Assembly (NCBI GenBank): GCA_036250195.1
Contig: JAVHZZ010000006.1
Location: 156,724,224 to 156,788,223 of the forward strand
Length of the DNA: 64,000 nt
Reading direction: 5' to 3'
Source of the DNA: Mixophyes australis
Lineage: Eukaryota > Chordata > Amphibia > Anura > Limnodynastidae
The notes under the pieces are model-generated. The model saw only the letters and a program-made list of their open reading frames with translations, was not told the origin of the DNA and made no database searches. Positions 12,401-21,243 of the stretch are shown here, piece by piece (position 1 is the stretch's first letter; each line of letters begins with the position of its first letter). A program made the position numbers and the translations under genes.

Positions 12401-13178
12401 TTCTACGTGGAATTGTTGCTTTTAAAATGGTAAGTTTGACCAACTAAATGCACTGCATATATAGGTTTGGAAGCATTGTCTTTCATTTTTAATTTTGCTT
12501 CACAGGAAACTGGTAAAGAGAAGTACATTAATGATTTGCCCAATCATCTGGGAGCATTTGAGAAGATTCTTTCCCAGAATTCTAATGGAACCAAATTTGT
12601 GGTAGGAGATAAGGTAATTCAATAAGGCGGGGTAGTGAAGGCGTACCACCTAATGCAGTCCATGAAAACAACAATACAATTGGTTATTGTTTTGGGTGAA
12701 GGTGGGTTTGTGTTTTAATAATCTAGGAGATTAAATAATATACCAGCTACTAGGCATAATAATGTTTAATAAATCTCCAGGTAAACTCTTCCTTATTTAT
12801 TACACGTACAGCTCTGCATAATGTATTAGTGCTTTATAAATTAGAGATAATAATAATCACATAAAAGATAGAGGGAAAGGGAGACTTCAAGCATTTCAAA
12901 CATCAGTTTTTTAATACACCCATGTATGTATTTATCGTTGCTTGTAACTTATGGTAACGCCATTGTATATAATACATATCTCATTCTTCCTACAGATCTC
13001 ATATGCTGATTACAATCTCCTGGACATCCTCCATGCTCACATTCATCTATTCCCCAAATGTTTGTCCTCATTTCCCCTCCTCTCTGCTTACATTGCCCGC
13101 ATTGAATCACGACCAAAGCTGAGTGAGTACTTGAAATCTGAAGGGCGCAAAAATCGTCCTATTGTCCCCAAAAAGTAA
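987..13178 (+). CDS. gstp1: Glutathione S-transferase pi (seven exons)
   Basis: Coding parts are 987, 3812-3847, 6535-6647, 8399-8486, 10563-10666, 12506-12613 and 12996-13178. All junctions are GT/AG and all phases agree, giving 210 residues plus stop, the length of human GSTP1. The enzyme joins reduced glutathione to electrophiles as a cytosolic homodimer. Visible family features are the catalytic Tyr8 in YFPLRGR, Arg14, Trp39, the GQLP turn, the YQSN glutathione-binding loop, the DMVNDGVEDLR helix and the C-terminal ISYADYNLLD (N-capping box region) and FPLLSAY. Compared with human there are two extra residues before GQLP and two fewer at the C-terminus. AEP follows GRGR-type residues instead of Cys-Ala-Ala. 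The cysteines aligning with human Cys47 and Cys101 (mature numbering) are absent, while the one in FPKCLSSF is kept. Other GST classes are less likely because exon structure and the C-terminal half are pi-like. Confidence 0.93.
1877..2053. mobile_element. Foldback MITE (CAACCAATCAGATTCTAG family), intron 1
   Basis: The two ends are inverted copies: a left arm starting GTATCAAGCTGAAAGTT and a right arm that is its complement, around a core with the two motifs AATCAGATTCTAGC and GGTTGCTATAGGCAACATCTCC. The same family recurs at 26203-26378, 39989-40160 and 62339-62455. Confidence 0.75.
2054..3811. other. gstp1 intron 1, remainder
   Basis: Intron 1 runs 988-3811. Apart from the MITE I see no gene; short ORFs on both strands lack recognisable motifs. 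At 3030-3130 a self-complementary AT-rich stretch (ACTATAAATAGTTGAAC type) suggests another decayed repeat. The acceptor is TTTTCCAG at 3804-3811. Confidence 0.5.
3812..3847 (+). CDS. gstp1: gstp1 exon 2
   Basis: This 36-base exon lies between TTTTCCAG and GTAAGT. It supplies TG of the start codon, eleven full codons (TGYVITYFPLR) and the first base of Gly13. It contains the catalytic tyrosine, which lowers the pKa of the glutathione thiol. It was found by homology and splice phase because it is too short to stand out as an open frame. Confidence 0.88.
3848..4976. other. gstp1 intron 2, 5' part
   Basis: No gene or clearly bounded repeat was recognised. The segment about 4680-4960 is GC-richer than its surroundings and may be an old MITE, but I could not define ends. 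Confidence 0.4.
4977..5472 (-). mobile_element. Solo LTR, minus orientation, in (TA)n
   Basis: The segment begins TGTGGCAAGAGCC and ends TTTTGTTACA, flanked on both sides by ATAT within a (TA)n tract. It is the near-complete reverse complement of 5912-6394. On the minus strand it carries a TATA-like TATAAAAGC and an AATAAAA poly(A) signal, as an LTR should. No internal retroelement sequence is attached. Confidence 0.7.
5473..5502. repeat. (TA)n microsatellite
   Basis: About 15 TA units directly abut the minus-strand solo LTR. Confidence 0.95.
5504..5776. mobile_element. Foldback of Penelope-type tails
   Basis: Two arms of roughly 120-135 bases (about 5504-5637 and 5661-5776) are inverted copies around a short centre. 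The arm sequence GGTCTTACATCC/GACCGAAACATCGACTATA resembles terminal sequences of Penelope-like elements with a hammerhead stem II (GGTC paired with GACC, then GAAAC), although the CTGATGA box is decayed. The right arm lacks about 17 bases (GGACCTTTTTCAAGACA) present in the left arm. Confidence 0.55.
5866..5911. repeat. (TA)n microsatellite
   Basis: About 23 TA units abut the plus-strand solo LTR at 5912. Confidence 0.95.
5912..6394 (+). mobile_element. Solo LTR, plus orientation, in (TA)n
   Basis: Starts TGTAACAAAGGG and ends TTTTGCCACA, flanked by ATAT on each side. It contains TATAAAAGCTTG near 6177 and AATAAAAC near 6330, the expected promoter and poly(A) signal of an LTR. It is the inverted partner of 4977-5472. 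Confidence 0.72.
6395..6451. repeat. (TA)n microsatellite
   Basis: TA repeat with two ACATAT interruptions after the plus-strand solo LTR, ending about 85 bases before gstp1 exon 3. Confidence 0.95.
6535..6647 (+). CDS. gstp1: gstp1 exon 3
   Basis: Lies between TTTATAG and GTGAGA. The first two bases finish Gly13, then 37 codons follow: RAEPIRLLLGDQGALWTEEE and on to the KKQT end, closing in phase 0. It holds Arg14 and Trp39 of the glutathione site. The segment KCDLKKQT is two residues longer than the human SLKASC segment and has no residue in the exact place of human Cys47; a Cys lies a few residues earlier. Confidence 0.92.
6700..7030. mobile_element. MITE-like repeat with internal palindrome, intron 3
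   Basis: A 15-base stem TGTATATGTGGTC/GACCACATATACA around 6794-6828 lies within sequence that is related to 7915-8190 (shared GATGACCA, ACATGTCTGAT-like and GGGCAATTGGACAG/CCAGTTGACAG parts). Ends are not sharply defined. Confidence 0.5.
7031..7914. other. gstp1 intron 3, unassigned
   Basis: AT-rich intronic sequence. Small ORFs on both strands show no motif, and no repeat boundary was found. Confidence 0.4.
7915..8190. mobile_element. Relative of the 6700-7030 repeat
   Basis: Shows the same order of motifs as the first copy in intron 3, including ATGACCATAAAC, GGCCACATTTA and ATTATCAGGTATGATGG, with heavy divergence. Probably an old MITE. Confidence 0.4.
8399..8486 (+). CDS. gstp1: gstp1 exon 4
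   Basis: Lies between TCCTGCAG and GTGAGT: 29 codons plus one base of Asp80. It encodes AFGQLPRFKDGNF and LYQSNSILRYLARKY. GQLP and the QSN loop bind the glutathione backbone and gamma-glutamyl group in pi-class enzymes. Intron phases match human GSTP1. Confidence 0.94.
8820..9010 (-). repeat. Interspersed repeat fragment (CGCTGTACAGAGA type)
   Basis: AGCACCACTAATTCCGCAGCGCTGTACAGAGATCT followed by CATCAGTCCCTGCC is the reverse complement of the 3' part of the repeat at 9290-9600. Family name not assigned. Confidence 0.55.
9290..9600 (+). repeat. Interspersed repeat with CCCTGTGTTTG(C/T)(A/G)TGGGTTTCCTCC core
   Basis: Reads GGCAGCACAGTGG, CATGAGTTTGAATTCC, TGTGGAGTTTGTTCTCC, GTGGGTTTCCTCCCACACTCC, then TGTAAGCTCC and GACTGATGTGAATGA, ending in an ATAATAAT tail. 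Related copies lie at 34735-34965 and 41433-41620. It looks SINE-like and is widespread in fish and amphibian genomes, but I do not assign a name. A (GT)n tract sits inside at 9457-9503. Confidence 0.65.
9457..9503. repeat. (GT)n microsatellite
   Basis: GT repeat with a few CT interruptions inside the interspersed repeat of intron 4. Confidence 0.95.
10563..10666 (+). CDS. gstp1: gstp1 exon 5
   Basis: Lies between CCTCAG and GTAAGT. Two bases complete Asp80, then 34 codons: IAGTNNQESALIDMVNDG and on to LVMFEF. It contains the acidic dimer-interface and active-site helix (DMVNDGVEDLR). Human GSTP1 has Cys after EDLR; here it is Leu. Confidence 0.94.
10798..10963. mobile_element. hAT-type MITE, 166 bp, with perfect 8-bp TSD
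   Basis: Begins CAGGGCCGTAACTAG and ends CTAAGTTACAGCTCTG, imperfect inverted ends of the same family as 31393-32892. Both sides are flanked by CCAGTACA (10790-10797 and 10964-10971), an exact 8-bp duplication typical of hAT transposition. It lies in gstp1 intron 5. Confidence 0.92.
10972..12505. other. gstp1 intron 5, remainder
   Basis: Outside the MITE no gene was recognised. The stretch 12040-12290 is GC-richer and has ORFs on the minus strand without known motifs, so it is probably an old repeat. Confidence 0.4.
12506..12613 (+). CDS. gstp1: gstp1 exon 6
   Basis: Lies between TTCACAG and GTAATT: exactly 36 codons, ETGKEKYINDLPNHLGAFEK through FVVGDK. It corresponds to human EAGKDDYVKALPGQLKPFE, with the conserved LLSQN-like ILSQN and VGD. 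Confidence 0.94.
12996..13178 (+). CDS. gstp1: gstp1 exon 7 and stop
   Basis: Lies after TCCTACAG and encodes 60 residues plus TAA: ISYADYNLLDILHAHIHLFP and on to IESRPKLSEYLKSEG and a basic end RPIVPKK. The ADYNLLD N-capping box and FPLLSAY helix are pi-class hallmarks. The C-terminal tail is two residues shorter than human and ends in Lys-Lys. Confidence 0.95.
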   Translation: MSYADYNLLDILHAHIHLFPKCLSSFPLLSAYIARIESRPKLSEYLKSEGRKNRPIVPKK

Positions 13179-13305
13179 ACAAAGCAAAAACTACAGGTGT
13201 GCATTGTAAAAAGTTATAGTACCCGAACAACATATCCTCATCATATTATAGGAACACTCTACTGTCTACCTGTGCTTCAAATAAACTGAATGTTTTTAGA
13301 AAATT
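13179..13305 (+). other. gstp1: gstp1 3' UTR
   Basis: Short 3' UTR with the poly(A) signal AATAAA at 13280-13285. Cleavage is expected near 13300; the exact site is inferred. Confidence 0.75.
13280..13285 (+). terminator. gstp1: gstp1 poly(A) signal
   Basis: AATAAA about 100 bases after the stop codon, followed by a T-rich stretch. Confidence 0.85.
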
Positions 13306-13383
13306 ATTTTCAATTTAAGACTGTTCTGATTTTTTATAGGTCCATACTGTGTTGTGTATCATGTAAACAGAGGATATTATATT

Positions 13384-13498
13384 ATTATTTAATTATTATT
13401 ATTATTATTATTAGAAGTAGTAGTAATAGTAGAAGTAGTAGTAATAGTAGTAATAGTAGTAATAGTAGTAGTAGTAGTAGTAGTAGTGGTGATAGTAA

Positions 13499-13551
<53 letters not shown>

Positions 13552-13710
13552 CTGATAGTAGTAGTAGTAGTAGTGGTAGTAGTGGTAGTAATAGTAGTAG
13601 TGGTAGTAGTAGTAATAGTAGTAGTAGTGGTAGTAGTGGTAGTAATAGTAGTAGTAGTAGTAGTAGTAATAGTAGTAGTAGTAGTAGTAGTAGTAGCAGC
13701 AGTAACAACA
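13384..13710. repeat. (TTA)n then (TAG)n trinucleotide array
   Basis: About 10 TTA units run into roughly 95 TAG units with scattered TAA, TGG and TGA variants, ending near 13697. It starts about 100 bases after the gstp1 poly(A) signal. All frames without stops (poly-Ser, poly-Leu, poly-Val) are artefacts of the repeat. Confidence 0.97.
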
Positions 13711-14845
13711 AGTTTTATTTGTTAATCTCCCAAAAAATGTACAAAGATACTTTGATTGCAGTTCAGTAATATGATTTTGTATGAATCAATTAGACTGAAG
13801 GACCTGCTTGCAAGGGCTTATCATTATCTATTAGGATACAAGGAAGGTAACAGAAAAGGCACAAGTGTCAAAAGAACATATAAGAGTACAAAAAGTGTAA
13901 AATACATAGAAACGACCAAAGTGCTGTTTTTTGTCAGGACATAGAAACAAAGTGCATTGGAAAAGCAGTGTAAGAAATACAAGGGCAGTGAAAATCGTTC
14001 AGTAAAGTCTGCGTATTATGTGGATAGAATGAGTAGTAATGCAGATAACAGTGTAGCTAGGAAATGTGATAAGCATCCCTAATAACATGTGTTTTTGTGA
14101 GGTCATATAAACAATTGGAAGGCTGAAAAATTGTGGATCTACAATTGTTCTTTATATGCACAAATGCACTTATTAGGCTCATAATGCATTTCAGGGTGTA
14201 AACCCAATTCTTCACCTATGGAGGCAAAACTGTAAAATCAATCTGCACTTTTCTTTGTGGGTTTGTGGATAAACCTGAAAGGCACATAACGGAAGCAATA
14301 AATACCCTTTTGTACCCTGAACCAATGAACGATTATCGTGCCAAAGCACATAAAATCGTTGATGGAGATTTTCAAACTGAACTGAAAATGTTGTTCAAAG
14401 ATGGAACAATGTCGTTCCAATTCTGCAGTGTGTATGCACTCTGTAGAATTGGAACGAGAAAGTATGAAGCAGTAGCTCTCTCCTTCCTCTTTCCCACACT
14501 CTTCATCCTGGATCATCTGACAGCTGCCTAATCTTTTGCAGGCATCTAGCCAATTATATTGGTTGGTTTTATGAGGAGTACATATAACCGAATGTTTCAT
14601 TCATTAATATAAAGTGGGTGAGAACACCTCAGTATTGGCGGTTGTGATCATCTGCCAGCTGCCTGATCTCTTGCCAGCATCTAGCAGGTTATTTCTTTCA
14701 TTGATTTTGTTGGCACTGTAACACATTATAGCACACCTGCATAAAAACAACAACACTGTAACACTGTAGCAAGATGTGCAATAGTCTTACTATAAGCAAC
14801 TGCAGATAAACATAGTAAAACACGTCCAGCAAGGTAATACACTTT
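13711..14845. other. Unassigned, with a 12-bp-stem hairpin
   Basis: No gene. At 14413-14456 CGTTCCAATTCT pairs perfectly with AGAATTGGAACG across a 20-base loop that itself is partly complementary (GCAGTG/CACTC). This may be the centre of a foldback element whose ends I could not define. Confidence 0.45.
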
Positions 14846-14846
14846 G

Positions 14847-15481
14847 GGGCATATTTAACAAATCACGGTAGTGCACTATTGTGCACTTACCGTGGAATTA
14901 AAGTCCCGATGTGCCCTCCGCAAATTTATTAAAGGTGCATCGCAGCAGATATCATGGATATCTGCTGCTTTGCACTCCTGATCGTTTTTGCGAGCAGTCA
15001 CCATTCAACAGAATGGTGACTGCTCTGGCCGCAATCTAACAAGTCCCGAAAAAAATTTTTTTTCGGGAACTTGTCTTGAAGCTGGCGTACATTATCAGAA
15101 TTGAAGAAATCCACTGCTGTCAGCTCTGCTCCGAAGAGCAGAGCTGGAGAGCGCATGTGTGGAGGGATCACATGATCCCTCCCTGTCACCCAGCGCGCTC
15201 TCTCTGCAACGATAGTTGCAGAGACAGAGTGGGGACTTTGTGCGCATGTGCACTGCACATGCGCAATTGAAGGAAGAAGAGGAACGAAGAGGAGATCCCG
15301 AGACAGCGCATCCGAAGAGGGGGGTAAGTGTGATTTTTTTCTATCACAGAAACAGCAGTTTTTTGGAACTGCTGTTTCTGTGTTCCCTTTTTAATAAATG
15401 TGAGAAATAGTTCAATCCTTATCCTTGCGATAAGGATTGATAACTATTTCTCACTTTTGCCGATTAATGATAAATGTGCCC
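14847..15481. mobile_element. Palindrome-rich foldback MITE, 635 bp
   Basis: The ends GGGCATATTTAACAAATC and GATTAATGATAAATGTGCCC are inverted copies, flanked by CTTTG on both sides (14842-14846, 15482-15486). The interior is a chain of short perfect hairpins, for example GCAGCAGATATC/GATATCTGCTGC, GTCACCATTC/GAATGGTGAC, AAACAGCAGTT/AACTGCTGTTT and AATCCTTATC/GATAAGGATT. No coding capacity. Confidence 0.75.
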
Positions 15482-15486
15482 CTTTG

Positions 15487-17820
15487 ACACTACACCTTCT
15501 CCACCGGAGAGCTATAAGAAACCAGAATTCCACAATGGGCCCCAGAAGGACCTGCATGTCATTGATGTCGCATAGGTTACTATTCCTTGTATGAGAAAGC
15601 AACACGGACACTGCGGTAATTCCGAAATGTTTTGACGGCTGTAGCTTACAAATGTCTGTGATGTGGCATGTGTACAATGCTCGGCATAGACATTGTAACT
15701 ACCATCCAGACAGGACATTGCAGGGTATATTTAATTAGTGAATTAAATATTCTGTTTGATGCTCCTGCACTGTTCTTACCTGCTAGTTACAGGGTAAATT
15801 AAACAATATACATGATGTCCTGTTAAGTTTTCCTGTTTTCCCATTAGAACACTCATTCTAGACTACCTGTAAATCTCTCAATTTATCCTTCCTATCGCCT
15901 GCAGTTTTCTGCACAACAGTTTTCTGCTAGGTATTAGCACATAAAACTAAAATAAATAGATGAAATAACAAAATGGTTTAATTAATGGACTCATGTGAAA
16001 AGCACATGGAAAATTATGATTAAAGTTCATTATCTGTAAAATGAAACCCTGAATGAACAATTAAGCACATTAATATAAAAATACAGGTGTCCGCACCAAA
16101 ACATGCTATTCAAAAAAACAACTCTAGTCTGATGTCACAGAACTATTCATGGATGAAAGCAGAAAAGGATCAGTTTACTGAGACTGATGATGCCGAGATA
16201 TCGCCTCTCTACTGCACTGTTGGTAGTGAAACTGCTGCAGGTAGGAGTCACCTGGGGCACTAGAATAAACTGCAGGAATGATGTGCTATGATTATAGCAG
16301 GACACACTAATTACAGAGATTATCCAGTTCTGTATGATAGTGTCTGTGCTTATCCGTAGACTGTTTGATCTGCAGTCTGGTGCTCTGGGTCTGTCTGTCC
16401 ATATCGGTAAGCCCAATTATAGCAGTACTGCGACGTGACAGTGTTTACTAGTGCAGAGCTAAGTATCCCCTATTCTCCATCATCCCCCACATTTCCCCAT
16501 GTCTGGGAGCTGACCCTGCCAGCGGGCAGCTCCTTGAGGCACGATCACTAAACAGGGCAGGTATGCTAAAGCCCTACTTTCAGCTGGCAAGGATACTGAG
16601 GATGTGCTAGCTGGGTACCAAGAGAAGACACTATGGAGAGGACACTATGCTGCTTCTTTTCAACCGATGGTTATGATAGAAGAGCACAGACTGAAGGTAA
16701 ATCATGTATAGTATGTACACATGAATGGACAGACTGACTGGAACTTCAGTCACTCATAAAAACGTTAGAAATAAAAAATTGGTCTAAAGTTTTTGTACTC
16801 TGTACCTAGCCCAACACGACACATGGGGGATACAAGCGCTGAAGAAATAAATAGTAAAGGGACAGTGAAACAAAGACATAGAAGTAGTGAGAGAGGCTGT
16901 GATGCAGAGAATATGTAAAAAACAAGTGACACAGATGCAAAAGGAGAGAAGTGAAGTACCAAGAAAAATAATGGGTGAGACAAGAGTCAGTGACACATGA
17001 GGGTCACAAAGGGGTAGTTAAACAGATACATGGGGGAAAGAAGGAATATAGTAACAAAGAAAAGATATGGGGGGTAAAGTGATGCAATACCAACAAAGCC
17101 ATATGGCAAGACAAGGGGGCAGTAATACATGCAATATATAATAATATATTATGTGACAACTTCTAGCCGGTATAACTTCATTAGGACATGTAATCATGTT
17201 GGTACCTCTACTACCAACACGATTATAATTATCTGGGTACCTCTGGCTAATATACTGGTAACACTGGGGATTTTTGGCCATTTCCTGTCTAGAAAGCAAT
17301 TGAAAATTTTCTGTACAAACAAGAACAAACAATGAGTTTGCAAAAGAAAGAGAAGCCAACAATAGCTTATAAGAAGCTACAGAATTCAGCTGCTGAGACT
17401 GGAGTAAAGGTAGCAGTCAGCCATATTTGCATAACATTGGGCTCTATGGGAGTGTGTCACAATATAAACCATTTTATAAAATGAACTAGTGGTCAAAGTG
17501 AAAATTTTTAAGTTACGGTATAGAAAATATAAGTTGATGGAATGTGATAGTTTCACAATGAATTCAGTAGGAGAAGTGTCGGTATGGCATATCATCATAT
17601 ATCCCCTCACTTCCATCACTGAAATGAACCATGTAAAAGTACATCTGGAGTTTCAAAAAAAGCATGAGAGGGACCCAGTCTTGATGTGAGAAAACGTTTT
17701 TTGTGGTCAGATGAGCTATACTGGGAGTTACACAGTACATTTGCCAATCAAGGGAACGGCGCATGAATGAAGGTATGATGACATCATCACACCTGGCAAA
17801 TACACGCGCCACAAATTATT
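15487..17820. other. Unassigned stretch
   Basis: No host gene, no clear repeat boundary. ORFs up to 114 codons on both strands show no known motif and no splice context. The minus-strand frames at 16765-17362 are hydrophobic by composition (TTC/TTT/CTT rich) and do not look coding. Confidence 0.4.
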
Positions 17821-18160
17821 ATTATCTTTTATTTTATCTTTTTTTAATTTATTTATGAGGCACCACAAAGGGTCCGCAGCATCATATATAGAGCATGGGA
17901 TAAAATGGTACATGGCATACAGGGCATTACAAAAACAAAGTGCAATAAGTACAAACTGAGAACACGTGCACAGGGCAAAGAGGTAAAAGTGAGCTCCAGT
18001 GCAAAGATAAAATGTGAAGGGAAGGAGGGAGATGAGGAGTGAACAACGGGAGGCTGAACCTGTGCTCAATAGTGTGGGCGCCACTAACAGGTGCAGGGCA
18101 GTGATGGAGATGGGTAGGCAAAGGAGTAGATGTAGTACCCCAGAGCTTGACATATGTGTA
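17821..18160 (-). repeat. Interspersed repeat with ATTATTATT end
   Basis: Starts with an (ATT)n-like tail and reads GGCACCACAAAGGGTCCGCAGC and GGGCATTACAAAAACAAAGTGC. The tail form and the word GCAGC.. near it resemble SINE-like repeats at 30470-30690 and 36345-36570. Family uncertain. Confidence 0.45.
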
Positions 18161-18359
18161 TGGGTCTCTTAAAAAGATGGAGGCTTGTTGGAGATAACAA
18201 CAGCGTGACTGAAAAGTTTCCCTTGGGAACAAGGCAGCAATTTATACATCAAAAGCACTGTGGTGCTGGGGTGAGTCTGTATACTATACTCTATAAGAGT
18301 GAGACTTTGTACCGTTTGAAACATAACAGTACTTGGAACCCGTAGAACAGCTCTAAGCA

Positions 18360-18563
18360 CATACTTGTCAACTTTAGAAATTTCTTATCCTAGAGGTCTG
18401 GGGGGAAGATGGGCATGAGATTCTTGTCACTAAGCCCCGCCCCTCCCTTCAACTTGCCGAACAGACAGGGAGGCGGAAGTTTACCCTGCTCTCCCAGGAG
18501 TCTGAAAGGAATCCCAGAAATTCGGAGTCTCACGGACATTCCGGGAGAGTAGGCAATGATGTA
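18360..18563. mobile_element. CATACTTG..CAA MITE with 6-bp TSD
   Basis: Begins CATACTTGTCAACTTT and ends ATTCCGGGAGAGTAGGCAATGATGTA, with TAAGCA on both sides (18354-18359, 18564-18569). It shares ends and the CCCGGGAG-type interior with 26882-27155. Confidence 0.8.
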
Positions 18564-18569
18564 TAAGCA

Positions 18570-19103
18570 TAAATCTTCAGACTATAATTTGGGACACTTG
18601 TATGACTATTTAGAGAAGGTGAGAGTCACAGCATGATAGAGTCTTTGCAACAGTGTGGCACTAAGTCCCAGCCAGTTTCGGAATATAAAAGCACATAATA
18701 AAGTTTTTGTAGCACATCACAAGAGAAAACAACTTCACTATGATGAAGTTATCATTGTTTCTCAGAACTATAACTAAAACTGCCTACCAGTTAAAGGAAT
18801 CGTAGTTTTAAACACTACCATTTTGAGACAAGTGAATGCAGCATCAAGGATCAGCCATTTTGTGAGGTGCAGAGTGTTGGTTATACCTTCTGATGTTACT
18901 AAAGGTGTTCAGTGGTGTTAATGTGATGTTAAGCCACAATGCTTTTGTAACTTAAACAGGTTTCTGTTTATTTAAAGATGATAACAAAGGATGAATGCAG
19001 TTACTCCCAGTTGCTTGTAGTACAGCAGTATTCAGGCAATACAGTTTATATGCAGTACACACTTGTAGATATGCTGGTATGCAGATGCACTCTTATACAG
19101 ATA
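18570..19103. other. Unassigned stretch
   Basis: AT-rich sequence with small ORFs; nothing recognised. Confidence 0.4.
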
Positions 19104-19337
19104 CAAGTTAACCCGTGCATGATACTCATGCATTCTAGTCAAATCAAGCTACTTAAGGTGTTAAAAAGGTTCTTGTCATGCATTTGGGGCTAGCCCAGGC
19201 CTCCTCAGGGGAAGAGCGTTACTTCCCGACGTAAGCGCCATTTTTTAACGTGGTTTTGTCCCCATGTCACCACCTCATCATTCTTCTTCATCACCTCATC
19301 CTTCATCTTCATTGCCACATCCTTAATCTCCATCGTC

Positions 19338-19835
19338 CTACTGTTCTAAAACCTCTCGATACACAACGTTTCTGCTAAACACCTTATCGCTGTGCTCAAT
19401 CAGTCTTCCTTGAAGGGCAGTATTCATAACCTGCACTTTCACATCACTGCTTCTCCGTACTCGTGAAAATGCGACATACAATTGTCCATGACCAAAGACA
19501 GGCTCTGGTAAATAAATACCCACACAGTCAAGTGTTTGACCCTGTGACTTGTTAATGGTCATAGCAAATGCCGCCTTCAATGGGAATTGCCGCCGTCTTA
19601 GCTTAAACGGCAGTCCTGTTTCGGATGGACATACGTCATTCCGAGGTATCATCACCTTCTCTCCTTCAGCAGAGCCAGTCAAAACTTCTGCTTGTATCAC
19701 ATTCGTTTTCAGTGCTGTCACTACTAATCGCGTACCATTGCACAGTCCTCTCTTAACATTCAGATTTCTCAATAGCATAATAATGCTTCCAACTTTCAAT
19801 CTTAATCTGTGCCTTGGCATTCCGGAAGGAGTCAA
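19338..19835 (-). pseudogene. Helitron Pif1-like helicase, C-terminal fragment
   Basis: 165 codons open. Motifs of the helicase 2A/2B end are clear: GSIIMLLRNLNVKRGLCNGT near residues 17-36, AFAMTINKSQGQTL (motif V, residues about 90-103) and GHGQLYVAFSRVR (motif VI, about 115-127). Pif1-type helicases are the second half of the RepHel protein that unwinds DNA in rolling-circle transposition. The Walker A part and the Rep nuclease are absent, so this cannot be an autonomous source. The frame itself is intact and ends at a stop about 230 bases before the element end. Confidence 0.9.
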
Positions 19836-20004
19836 GAGTTTGAGCCCTCAACTCGTAAATTTAGCCTTTACTACCCCTCCCACAGGGGGAAAGGGGGATG
19901 CTGGAAGTTAACTGACTTCACTATTATAATTTTTTTGTCAAATAATGTCAGTATACCAAATTCCAGGTCAATTCGATGAGCCCTTTCTGAGAAAATAGTT
20001 TTTT

Positions 20005-20005
<1 letters not shown>

Positions 20006-20042
<37 letters not shown>
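20006..20042. repeat. (CA)n microsatellite
   Basis: About 18 CA units just inside the 5' end of the Helitron. Confidence 0.95.
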
Positions 20043-20045
<3 letters not shown>

Positions 20046-20074
20046 CACACGCCGCTAGGCTTATATGTATTAGA

Positions 20075-21235
20075 TGATGCAGGTACTTTACTATACTGCA
20101 CAGCCGTGCAGTTTATTGTGGCAGACTCCTCTAATATTTCTGTAGGGACAGTAGGGAGCCGAACTTCCGGTTTTGGATGTCTGGGCATGCGCAGTAGCGC
20201 AAATCAGACATTGGACTCCTACCCCACTTCCTGTTTCCTCCTAGACCACTGAGGAAAGCAGGGTAACCATGGAAACATGCAGGAGACGGAGCAAAGCACT
20301 CCTAATACTAACACAGAGACTGAACTATCTGTCAGAACTGTATTGTGATCAATAGATATACAGGACTCAGCCTGTATTGAAGTACCATTTAAAAACCAAC
20401 AGTGGTAGTGTGTTAAGGAAACTTTGTGACTATCAGATGTGTAACCACAGATCCCAGCCAGGCCAGGGCCCCTCCCCAGAGGGGGGGGGGGGCAATCTCC
20501 CCCTTAGCAGCATAAGCCTACCTTTAAATTGTGTCCCAGAGACCGATCAAAAAGGGGAGGGGGTGTGGCCAATCATGGGCATGGTCGAGGCCAACCGGAG
20601 CCAGCCAATCAGAATGGAGGGGGTCACGTGCCTATGCTAAATCCCACCCCCCCTTAAAAATAAAGTTTAGGTCCGCCCCTGAGCCAGCCCGGGAATGTGT
20701 CATAACACAAGAGTATTATGGTACAACACTATGACCAGCATGAAAGGAGTATCAATCCATGCAACTATTGTGCTGATAAAGAAGCATAATTTCTAGGAGC
20801 AATAAGTAATTTATAGGAGCTGCTTTATTTCACCCTTTTGTAAAAGAAACGATCGTTTGTTGCCACGTAACTTTAATCTCAAACAAAAACTATTGTGAAG
20901 AACTATTATTGAAACTGTATGAGAGGATACACCTCTGTGACTTCTGTTTTGTTAAGAAAGTATTGTACACTTGCGAGTGGGACTATTTAATGCACCAGGA
21001 TCAAGAACTACCATGTGATATTGTGCTCAGGGATTCAGCTAAGCCACATTTGTGTCAGAAAGTAGATCCATAACTTTACTGAGGCACCATTGTGATTAAT
21101 CTGTAGGAAATTTCACTCTATGCTCCTCCTAGTTTGATCACTGGACCATCTGCTTATTGAAGTGTTTATTAACCTGCTATTTGAAGTGACCAATTACTTG
21201 CCTATGGAAGTGTTTATTTAACTGTCCAACAAATT
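20075..21235. other. Unassigned, with a GC-rich repeat fragment
   Basis: No gene. About 20450-20690 is GC-rich with an 11-G run and CCAATCAGAATGG, and ends AAATAAAGTTTAGGTCCGCCCC. It looks like a transposon fragment but I could not define ends. Confidence 0.45.
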
Positions 21236-21243
21236 GCTTAGGG

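Larger units (their letters stand above)
19104..20074 (-). mobile_element. Helitron, short deletion derivative
   Basis: On the minus strand it starts TCTAATACATATAAGCC at 20074, the usual Helitron 5' TC-AT-rich start. It ends with a hairpin (GCATGA, 3-base loop, TCATGC at 19131-19117), then ACGGGTTAACTTG at 19104. The flanks are A on the 5' side and T on the 3' side, as expected for insertion between A and T. The last four bases are CTTG rather than the usual CTRR. Only the helicase C-terminus is retained inside. Confidence 0.75.

Noticed and set aside
13290..13769. Open frame rich in serine, and frames rich in Leu or Val on other frames
   Set aside because: They are translations of the (TAG)n array; no start context, splice sites or conservation.
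14238..14600. 120-codon minus-strand ORF and 88-codon plus-strand ORF
   Set aside because: They overlap each other across a hairpin; likely foldback repeat.
17564..18232. Cysteine- and leucine-rich minus-strand ORFs (82-141 codons)
   Set aside because: They overlap an interspersed repeat and have no motif or splice context.
19111..19139. A Helitron 3' end on the plus strand (hairpin followed by CTAG and T)
   Set aside because: The hairpin is the complement of the minus-strand terminus, and the helicase frame and the TC start both place the element on the minus strand.
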